Source of the DNA: Schistosoma haematobium
Lineage: Eukaryota > Platyhelminthes > Trematoda > Strigeidida > Schistosomatidae
Length of the DNA stretch: 64,000 bases
Assembly (NCBI RefSeq): GCF_000699445.3
Contig: NC_067201.1
Span: 17,043,501-17,107,500, forward strand
Direction: 5' to 3'
Positions 13,401-25,400 of the stretch are shown here, one piece after another. The notes below the pieces were generated by a model. It saw only the letters and a list, made by a program, of their open reading frames with translations. It searched no databases and was not told the DNA's origin. Each line of letters starts with the position of its first letter. Position 1 is the first letter of the stretch. The position numbers and the translations under genes are program-made.

Positions 13401-16400
13401 GAGCGCCCAGTCTACTCTAGTACTGTCGTATTATAATGAAAACAATAAAGATTCTCGCATATAATTTGTGCTTATATCTCCCCGTTTATATATTGAGGAC
13501 TACAAGAAAACAGTCTCTTTTGGCACATGGGCATCCTGAAAGGATTAACTCAAAATCACGATTTAATCACAATTTTTTTGTTAAGTTGAGTAGTGACTGA
13601 CAGTGGAATTCATAAGGCGCATCAAGAGATAAGCTGCAAGCCATTTGTTATTTAGACCCAGTAGATTAGGGATTAACACTTTATCACTTGAAGTAAATAG
13701 TACTGCGTCCGGGCTCAGATGCGAACATTGACACTGAAATTCAGGTGTACCCAGCCGATGAGCAGCAGATAGGATGAAATGCGCTTCCTTAATTCACTGC
13801 TAACTATTATCGAATATAACTGATTTCGGTAACCTCTTGATTTCTGATTAACTTTTATTTATTTACGTTCGTTTACTAAGCTAATCGATAGCCGAAAATA
13901 ATTTATTTATAACGAATTAACATCAACTAGGAAACTACTGGAAACCAAGAGGCACTGGATTAGATTGGGATCCTTTAAAAACGACTATCTTAGAGATAGG
14001 TTCTCAAAGTTCTTGTGGGAAATTGTAACCGTACAATTAAGCTTCTTATAAAACGGATTCAAAAAATCAAATGTTGAGTGACACCATGTTGAAACGTAAG
14101 AAATGAGAACTATGCAAAAATAACAATGAAATACGTAAAAAACGCACGACACAAATGAAACTATAATACTGGGAAGAAATAAGTAAATGATGGTAAAAAC
14201 AGAAATAGTGTTTAGTAAGTGGCATAATTCAGTCAAATATATAATCAAGAAAAACTTTTTCAGTTAAGGAAGTTCGTTTCACCATTATAAAGTGTAAGAA
14301 TAAATTATACCAGGATCATTAGTGCCTTTTATTGTAAGCCAAACTTGGGAGTCGTGATGGGTCGACCGGTACCAGTTTTATACAGCTTTCGATTATAAAA
14401 TAGCGTTATGACACTAACTGACCATCTCTCCACCCTTTGTACCTAGTCCGTATCGGTAAATAATACACGATATGGAAGCCGCTGGGATGAAATTTGTTGA
14501 CTAAACCATCAAAGTTAGTGTTTCAAAATGGTGACACTAACCAAGTTATTGTCACCCTGTGCCCGAACGTAAGCACTGCTAACTTGATGTTACCACTGGA
14601 TATCAGCGATCCCTCAAAGACAACGACGATCGAATGTGGGAAGTTACCGTCCATCCCCACTCCAGAGGAACCAGACCTCACAAACATGGAGCAGAACCAC
14701 ACTTACGAACGCTTTGTGAACCCTATCTGTTAAGTCAGACTAAGTTCTCGACGGCACCATCTAAAATTAAGATAAGTTACCAAAACACTTTAACAAACGA
14801 TTAGACGTATATCATATAATTATCGATTAACTTTTTATACAGGTAGATATTAGTATGACTGAAAATGACCCATTACTACCAATAATCCTGTGATAATTTA
14901 AAAAGCAGTGTAAAAAAGTGTTAAACAAGAATTTCATATACTACCGATTAATTAAAACTCAATCGAGTGGGAACCATATGAAGTACATAAATGCAGCTAC
15001 CACTTAAATTGTATATTACTTAACAAGAATGTTTAAGATCATAATTCCGTTTTCCATAACTTTAACACTTTCCGAAAACCCGTTTATCATTTGATTTCTC
15101 ACATTGTTATCTTCTACTGAATTATTTTGTTACTTGATAAAATAGTCGATATGTTTCTATTAATCAAAAATAGTGATCGAATTCAGTGTCGTTTAAATAG
15201 TCCGGAAGAAAATCTCGAGACTTTCGACATGAGCTATTCAATAAACTGATAACCTAGATGGTCACTTTAGATATCATCTATTGTTTAAAAACATCTTGAA
15301 ATCAATTTTAAGTTTTTGTTACAAACATCTAGTAAACAAACGTTGCAGGTCGTTAATCTTCTAACGGAAATCATTTTTATGCATTTTATTTAGAGAATAT
15401 TGATTATCCACAACAGTTAGCTCGTTCGCTTGTATCACAACTTGGACGGCGTTCACGCGTACCTACTGGATCATTTAGTTCACGTCAGCACCAAAACCAC
15501 TTAGATTCAGCGTTTGAAAGGTCACCAACTTGTTCAGTCCGTATGAAACATCGTAATGGTCGTACAGATCATAGACATTCGTTGCCTACATTTGACTACC
15601 ATTCTTTTCCTCATTCAGAAGGACATTGTCATGGATCATATTATGATCGAATGCATGAGTAAGTTTATACTATGTGTAATTTGACAGTTATCAAAGTTTA
15701 TCTTAAAATTAATTGTTACATTCATTTCTACATTCTATCTTCTTAGAAACGAAGTTTTTCTCAAAAACTATCGAAATTCTTACCATGTTGAGTTAATTAA
15801 CCTATTCTATGTAGTTATACAATATCACTTATCCTAATGATTAAAACATTCGACTATCAGTAATCAGGTTGCAGGTCCAAACCACAACTTTATTTGTTTC
15901 ACTTTTGATAACACAGTCGCTGAGCTTCATTAGTTTAAAAATTTATGAATAAATGGATAAAATACATTTGGTCTGTCTAATATATACGGAATAACTAAAT
16001 ATTAAGTTTTGAGTGAAATCTGGGAATAACACTTAGGAAACATAAAAAGTGTTAAGAGATGTTTATGGGTGTACTGGTTTAAAGAAAATTAGCTTTTTAA
16101 GCGGATTAGACATTCCTTCGAAAACCATGAAGACTGCAAGGATGACCCATGGCTAGAACAGTCGTCCGCCTGTGATGTTGATATACACAGCAAACTTGTA
16201 ATCTCTGATAATTTCAGATCACTGATTAAATGTCTAAATGACTGCTGATGAGCTGAATTTTATGGACTCGTCTCTGCGCAAGATTACCGCAAAAACGTTG
16301 AGTTTGTGTATAAGCTCTTAATAATGAGACAGCTAAAAATTTTAACTTTTAAAAACATCCTCAGGCTTTTTTTTAACTATGTAAACGAAATGAGACAAGT

Positions 16401-19400
16401 TCACAGCAACAGGTAGAAAGTTTTTTATGAGGAGTAAAAACCAACGCAATTCCAGCTTCAATCAATTCACGATAAAAGTCTATAATAAATATCATTATCA
16501 TATTATTTTGTCTCTTCTATAAATAGACGTGGTCGTAATCGTCTTCCTACTAATCGTATCCAGCACGGATCTTATCGAGCACCAGATCTAACTTATCGTG
16601 AATATACAACCATCTGTGATGATATAGATCTTTCTTGTTTAAGTTATGTAAGTCCTATTGTTTTCATTAAAGCTTATTATTACGAAATTTTTTTATGAAA
16701 TAAGAATTAATATTAATCTCTAGGATAGTTTCATTACAAATCAGCTAGTCTGTTTAAAAAACTAGAGCAAATTATTTTCAGCACTGATAACACAAAATCG
16801 ATTGTCAATTGATCCGAGATTAAGACAAATCAGTCGTTTTTTCTAATGTTTCTGTACATTTTAACGGTCTATTAGTTGATGTTAGACTTATCATATTGTT
16901 TTTGATAGTGTTTCAATGTACAATAATGGATAATCTATGAATTGGTTTAAAATGACTAAAAGGCTAGAAAAGATTGAATATCAGTCTATTGAATTAATTC
17001 ACTTTATTGCTCTGAGCTGTGTTAGAAAGTACAGATTTCCTACTTGATATTGTTGAAAATGAATACAAATAAAGATATAGAGCATTGTGCAATTTTGAGT
17101 TGTTTCACTTTTGTTTCTTATTAAACCGCTTTACTGACAAAAAATGTTTACATTTCATAAACTGAAATACTCACTATTGTGTTTGCAAAATAGTTCTATT
17201 AATCAGTCTAACTTAATTGTTTGAACTGTGATTACTTACGGGAAATGAATAAACTACTGATTCTGTTTTAATTCATTCATATATAAAACAAAATAAAAAC
17301 GGCGAGACTATAATTTATGGACGGACCAATCAGATTTACAATAACAGGTCTTGGATTTCGGCGCGAAATTCTTTATCCATTCGGCATTTTAGCTGATGTC
17401 AGTTAGTGATGAAACCCCTAAATCCAATCCCTATCCTTAACCATCAACTGTTAATCACAATCATTATCCTTCACACAGGTTTAAAGCCCTTATTTAGCCC
17501 CAATCAGTAGGTGGACATTCTCAAGGCCATTTTAGCGTCGCTTTAAGGTTGTCCACAAATTATGGTTTAGCCAAAAAACCAGATCATATAGTACTAAAGA
17601 AGTGTTACATTTCATCTTTCATTTATACAGTAAATAGACATTTAACTTAATGTATATAATAAAAATAACCGTTAGAAATCTTAATTGTTATATTCATTGG
17701 TTGTTACTTTAAACGTGAATAATTTACATTTAGAACAAAACAGGTTATCTTAATGATTTTGAATATTCATTTTATCAATACTTACTTACTTACTTACGCC
17801 TGTTACTCCTCGTGAAGGAGCATAGGCCGCTCACCAGCATTCTCCATCCAACCCTGTCCTGGGCAATCCTTTCTAGCTCCGTCCAGTTGTAATTCATCGT
17901 TTTCATATCTGCTTCTATTATCCGACGCAATGTGTTCTTTGGCATTCCTCTTTTTCGCTTCCCTTCAGGATTCCAAGTTAGGGCTTGCCTCGTGATGCAG
18001 TTTGACGATTTGCGTAATGTATGTCCATTCTCATTTTATCAATGAATATTTATAAATTAAAAATTTCTTCTTGGAATATTAGAAGTCCTTTTTAGAGGAT
18101 TAGCGGTACTACTTAATATCGAATTAGTTCACTAAGGATTTTAAACTAATGTTTTTATTTACAAGTAAATATATTTTTGAATTTGCTATGAATGAATTTT
18201 GCGAATCCAAGATTAACAATATTCATTATAGAGTTTGAATGTTCTAACTGAAAAACTAAACCTAAATAACTGTTCTATTGTATAAATGTATTTCGATATC
18301 CTGCTAGTGAATGCAAGTATAAAATGAACAGTCTAACTTTCTGAAGTCTCCAGTTTAATATAGGTAACATTCAACATTCTTTCAGGTATCCTATTTTCTG
18401 ATATCTAACTGTATTTTTATTAATAAACACGAATTTTCAATAAAAAAATATCCACGTCTCTTCAGTGAGTGTTGGTAAAATGATTCACATAAGTATTACA
18501 ATTATTATTTACCTAACAGCCTAACAGTCCAATTATGAGTCCTAATGGTTCTCGAATGGATCTTACAAGTGTTGGTCCTATACGAAATACAAGTTTACCA
18601 ACAGATACTACATTAATTAAAACTAAAGAATATTTACCGATACCAAAATATCAAAATATTCCATTCGTGCCAATTGAAAATATAACGAACAGTACAGTTA
18701 ATCAAATTATTTCTTCCTGTATGACTACTGATTCTAATACTGTTATTAATACCACCGCTAAAGCATCTATAGAACCTAAATCTGCTCCAGCTACCCCGAA
18801 AGAAGAACGTGCATTATTATTTCAGTCACCGATAATGGAAAATGGTACACAACGAAGTCAATCGCTTGCAACTTTACATACCAACACAAAGTCTATTGAT
18901 CACCGTAAGTTTGATCTATTTAATTCATCGGTCGTTTTTTTTAATTGTCAAGCATAGACAACTTTTATTATGAAACCAAAGTCAGGTTATCCTCTCCGAT
19001 TGTCTACTTACCATTGATTCATAAAATACAAATGAACATCATCTGATTTCATTTGATGTGCCCGATTTTGTGCCAGACTTGTATGTTTAGTTACAATAAA
19101 TCTAATTACTTTGCAGTACACTTGCTGGTTATTCATACTTTTTGGTAATTTCTCATTCTTAATTATAATCTGACAAACATGATTATCGATTGTTGGCTGA
19201 GGTTATATACACTGATTTCAATGTTAATAAGCTTTTTTTGTATTTAGCACTTTCACACAAATTAGACATGATACTTCATGCTGTTATCAAAGTTAAAATC
19301 TCTTTTGAGGTCAGAATATCTTGGATCAAATTATCAATACAATTAAACAGTTGTTCTATAGGCTTTTCAAAATTCAGATCTTGTCCCAAATCAGATATCT

Positions 19401-22400
19401 TTACAATTTAACTCACGGATTAATTGAAGGAAATGCTTGTTAAAAATATGATTTAAACAAAATTGTTGTAAAATACAGTGTATGTACTTCTTTTAGCTAA
19501 TTCACACATATATACACGTGTAAAACATGTATATTTATGGTGATTGATAATTAGGCTTCTAATGACCAAAGTCAATGAAATCAGTTGAAGAGATAGCTAT
19601 TAAAACTGTTTTATGAATTAGTTGTGAATTTTCAAGAAACATAGTATTGTATTTCATTAACTATGAAACTATTACACAATAAATGTATAGTTGTTGGAAT
19701 CAAGTTGACATTTAATTGTTTGAAAAATTTCGGTCATTCTGGTAAATGATATTCATTTTATGATTAGAAATTTGTAAATACTCATTTACTATGATTTTGA
19801 TAAAGTTATTAGTGTTAAATAGCGAAACATCAGTAAGGACAATTATGTGTAATATATAGTCATCTTTTAGCCACTAAATAGTTCGAATCCAGCGGGCGCG
19901 ATCGTGGATGGGCACTGCTGCGTAGTCCCACAATAGAAAGAAACGGCCGTTCAGTGCTTCCAGGTTTACAAGGGTGGTTTAGCATCAATCGGTTCATGAT
20001 CTCACTCAAAATAGTTCAGTGTTTATCTTTATCGATAGGCATTTTGTCTTTTTTTGCCATCTTATATTCATGAAAATATTTTACATAATATGCTTCAAAG
20101 CTAATTAAACACCATTTTCCGAAATACATCACTATCTATTTATCTAAAGGTACTGTTGTAGTGAACGAGAACACAAGTGGGGACGACAAAATGTACTTGG
20201 ATACACATATACAGAGATATTTGGTAAAATATGAATACCATACGTCTAATACTTCATTTGCAAAATGTCCATCAATTGTCTCAGGCTTTGTTGTTCTTCC
20301 ATTTCCATACCAATCACTCTTTGTTCCCATTCTCTTCTATTTGGTCTTCTCAACCTTCTACTAACACGCATTCTACTTTCTATGGTTTGCATACTACTAC
20401 CACACTGTCAATAAGAAAATATGCTTCATCTGTGTTCATTCAGAAGTTGGTATTTGCGATTATTTATTGATCGTAAGCAGAAATACTAGTATGAACCCCC
20501 TCCTGTATTTTGTTTACTTTCAAGTTGACCCAATCATCTATAAATAAATTTATCTGAAATGAACAGTGTATTGTATTGCTATTAAATAATAATTATCTGT
20601 GGTACGCGATTGAGGACATTTATTAAGAGAATATAAGTGTTACTTCTGTATCTTTCAGCGGTTATCAGTTAAATACAGCTACAATCTCTAAAATAATCTC
20701 ACTATCTATAAGGCCGAAACCCTAAATGGTAACATAACTAAAGTCACTGTCACTAAGCTTTTCAAACTATAACTGATCACCTTTATTATTGGACAGTTTC
20801 CCGTCATCATTCAATAATTAATATCTTTCTAGTTCATATTACTCACAATATTATGTTAATTAAATCCTCAGTGTAACTGATATCCTGGTATAATGCCTTT
20901 TATTTCGGCTTGGTCACTATGTCTCACATGAACTTAAGTTTCTTAAAGAAGAAAATATTTCTCCAAACATTCAGAATATAATGTGCTATTAAGTTTCAAT
21001 ATATATTCGATCTAGTTTAGGGATTTTCCACTAGATTCTCCTGATATTTCTATATTCAATACAATGAATCAAAATATTCAAACATGCAATACTAGCCGAT
21101 TTAATTGACTGAGTTTTTTAAAAATTGCCTGATAATCATCATGTATAAACGTAAGACTAAATAGTTATTTCATTAATCACCCATTGAATATGATAAATTA
21201 TTATATCTCAGTCCTGTTACCAGCCTTTTAGGCTGACGATTATGATTGTAATAAATGAGCACAGATACATGAAACTGCTTTTTTTTAATGAATAAATTAA
21301 TAACATCTGAAGAGTTTGAATAATGCACTACCGGTTTAAGAGTACAGAAATGGATATGTTCTCATGAATAATTGTTGCTTTCCAGGAAGAACTCCCCAAT
21401 ACTAAGGTGATTAACGAATTAATCTTAGTTTCTATGATCTACTCAATTCTATTATCATTCTAAATTACTCAAAACTATTTCATCTCAGCTATTTCGATTG
21501 TGAATAACTTGTAATGTGTACGTTGGGATTGTTTCAACAGCGATGAAAGTTTTATCGAACGTAAGATAGTCATAACTCCTCGTGAAATTCCTTAAGATTT
21601 CGTACATAATGTCCAAATTTCTGCAATCTAATTTGATTGTTCTGCTGTTGTTATAACTTGTGGCCTGAGTGCCCTCTTAATGTATGACGTAATGATACCG
21701 CCAATTAGAGAGCAGTGAATTATCGATCGAACGTATGACACATAAAACACGTGCGAGCAGTCTAGAGTACTTATCGGTCCTGCTTCTTGCTTAGCCCCGT
21801 CAGTTAAGTCCTGAACACCAATCTCAGCCTCTGCAATATGAATCATTTATTTCAACATACTGGGTTTATATACCAACTAGACAGACCACATTGTACCATA
21901 AAATGGAAAATAACATTTGTACAAGATTTAGCCAAATGTGGCTGTGAATGTGGGAGGTAGTGAATAATAGACAGGGCATAATTCAAGAATGGTAAATCGT
22001 AGAATAATAGTTCATAGATCAAAACAAAGCTCATGATAAGAGGGACCTGAATATGCATAGTTTAGTTATTTAACAATTATACGACAAAAATATACGCGTA
22101 TTATTGGTCCATAAATGGATCCCGAAAGTTACCATTCATTATCCTTATCGGGACATATCAGTTGTATGGACCAAGAAAGTTTGCCGTTAATACCTATCTA
22201 ATTATCCCTTCATATTCTCTGATATCTGCAAGATGACTGATATTGCTACTTATATGGAACACTAGTAGTACGAATTTACGTGTTGCAAAATGTTAAGTGG
22301 TTTACGTTAACAAAATTTTCAACACAACTAAGGTAAAACTGGTGCACTTACTACACTATATTTCGGAATCCCAAAAGGATAGATTCTAATCGCGATCACT

Positions 22401-25400
22401 TCATTTTGTTTTTTGTTGAGAGTTTTTAGTCTGTACTAATCGATCACCAATATCTTGTCGTCTAGCCCCTAATGTTGGGATTGAACAATATTTGACATTA
22501 TCTTATTAAATGTGACAACAGTAACTACAGACTTCTTTTGAATGATCAATGGTAGAGAAGTATGTTAGTAGAAATTTCGAGTTGGAATGGTTAACCTCCG
22601 AAAACTATGTAATTAGTATGCTGGTGATTCTTACCAAGCCTAACTGTCTCAGCTGTCCCTTGTTATATATCTTTCAATAATTTTTCACTTGATATTGATT
22701 GGTTTAGACTGAATTCTATCTTCAAATTGTTTCATTGTCTAACTTCAATTTATGTTATTAAAAATGTTTTTCATAGTCTTATGTTAACTGTTGTTCCCTA
22801 TCTAACTTTATAATAGATTCACTTATACCTACCAAACATTATACAAGTTATGATACAAATTTACACTTTATCAACCCCGAACTCTATCCATATACTCATA
22901 TTTTAACTAATACTAATACTAATCATAATTTGAAACAACAAAATTTGATTATTGATTTAAAGAATTATACACAAGATGTGAGTATTGCTAATGAAAACTA
23001 TATCATGGATGATCATCAGGATAACAATGAATATGTTCATGGTGATGATAATGTTAATAATGTTGATGATGAACACAATAGACGAAATGTTGATGATCAA
23101 GATAATGATCCTGATGAAGGTGAAAATATGGAAGAGATGGAAGATGAAATTGATGACGATGATAGTGATGATGATGGCGGTGATGACGATGACAATGATC
23201 TAGAAAATAAGGAGAGAAAAATTCAATTAGGTCTTCAAGAAGCTGAAAATGCAGAACGTATTGAACTTCAAGGTGCTATGCTTAGACGATTACGCAAATT
23301 ATCTACTTCAGTACCAAGTAAACCATGTCATTTATCTGGAGTTAATAACTCTACTGCTAGCCATCTTGATAAACATAATAATGTTAAAATTATTACACAT
23401 GGATTCAACCAAATTAACTCTCAAAAAACTTCTTGCTGGAATGTAAGTGACTATCATATGATGTTCTTAATTAATATTTTAACTGAAATGAACTTTATTA
23501 CCTTTTCGAAAGGAATGTTTTGATATAATCGAATGTGTAGACTTTTATACCATTGAAATACTATCAACGATTGTCTTAAATAAGAAATCAAAGAATTATA
23601 TAAATTAGGTCAAGATGAATAGATAGACTCTACAAACTAAGGTTTGTATAGAATTGTTTTCAGATATTTTAACCAAAATAATTGAATCATTCATGACATT
23701 TCAAACTTAAAAGACGACTTTTGTCTAGAATATTAAACTATAAAGACAAAACAACACAATTTTTACAAATATTGAATCGCACGATGTTAAGGCGTTGATA
23801 GTCAATAAGGAGTTGAGTTCATCAAACAAGTATATAAGAAGTAAATTACAACATAGATGATAAATTGAAGAAATAGTATATACCTTTACCAAACAAGTAT
23901 TAGCTGATAACAAAAATGAATCGATAGTTATTCTTCTCAATTTGGTAAAGCTGTTTTGAATAAACTAAGTTCCAATGAATAATGTACCTAACAGAAACTA
24001 AATAAGGATAATGGAAGGGGAATGAATTAAAACATAAGCGGGATATACAAACATTTAAGGATAGCAGTACATTACTGTACAGAAACACCAAGTCACTTAT
24101 TCCAAAATATTTTTAACGCATACACTATTGAATACTAGTAAGTAGTATAATGTAAAACACAAAAGGAGCAAATGATGAAGAAATTAAATTGGAGTCCGAA
24201 ACTGACAATAACAGTCTTCATCTTATGTATAGGCGTAACTTAATTCTAGGTCTCTTTAAAGAACTGATTGCACATACCAGAACCACTTTAGTGGGTGCTA
24301 CTAAGACAGATGTAGGACCGACTGATTAAACACTGAGCCATCAATGACTAAGACGGTTTAAAAATATGTTTTGTCATCATCCATCCCTACGATTGATATT
24401 GGGTGATATAGAAGTAGGTTTCCAAAAGGTTATAAGAACTCAAGCAACGACACTTCATCTGTCCATGAAGTCATTAAATGTTGATTTGGATTGTATTGAG
24501 AGATAATCGGAATCATTGATTTGGTAGTTTACCGTCCATTAGCTTCAAATCTATGGCGTTCTCTCAGATGCATTCATCTGGCATATTCTTGTAAATCTTA
24601 GGTTTGAATATTCTTTTCCTGATATTTATCCCAAAACTTCATTCTTCCTTTCTGAAATACATTCTCGGTAGTGTAATTGAAGGGGTTTTGTGGGGATCGG
24701 CTTAGGTTTTAGGCTATATTCGTCACAAAGTGATTTCATTTGAGCTACCATTCCGGAATCAACGATTTCCAGACAACTAGCTTGCCTAATAAGGGAATCA
24801 GCAGTTGTCGTTCGTAACCCTATCAGGAACCGAATCTAAAACGTTTTGGTTTAAGACAAATACTTAACCACTAGAACCACTGGGTAGAAGTCTGGCGGTA
24901 CAATTTCAACTTCGACCAATTTTCCATATGGTGCGACAATCAAACGATCCACTTGCGACCGCTGTTTCTGAACTCCTTTAGTCACGAATTTTTACTTGGA
25001 CTTCAGGAACATCTTGATACAAATCATATTGATGAATCGTACACGATGTAGAAATAGCTATCTAATGCTCCCTATTTTTCAATAGTACCCCAACGGAGAT
25101 TAATTTATAATGAATAAAACGTTTATTATCTATGTTCGATTTTTGCTATTATCAGAAATAGCTCGTTATTATTCGATTAATGAAATAAAAACGAATAAAA
25201 TCTACTTTCTCTTTACTTTATTATCAATCTTTTTAATTTACTTGTTTCCTTCACAGACAGAAAATTTACCGGATTCCACTGAAAAATCACCAATTATTGG
25301 ACATACACATGAAGTTGGATTGATTAGTTCGGAAGATATGGGTGATTTTTTATCACATGTTGCTAATGAAGAGGAAGCGGTTGATCCAGACTTAGATCTA

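Larger units (their letters stand above)
16648..18519 (+). other. TRPM intron with MITE-like and RTE fragments
   Basis: About 1.87 kb of intron. It holds a roughly 280-bp element with short terminal inverted repeats (about 17297-17577) and an RTE 3' fragment in minus orientation (17780-18029). Confidence 0.75.
18905..22816 (+). other. TRPM intron with SINE, dispersed repeat and LTR
   Basis: About 3.9 kb of intron with three recognisable insertions: a SINE (19878-20010), a dispersed repeat that recurs inverted at about 50.9 kb (20145-20390), and an LTR-like segment (about 21650-22166). Confidence 0.75.

Noticed and set aside
22985..23203. Met-rich frame overlapping the acidic TRPM exon
   Set aside because: It is the +1 shadow of the GAT/ATG-repeat exon. 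Splice phases support the acidic frame.
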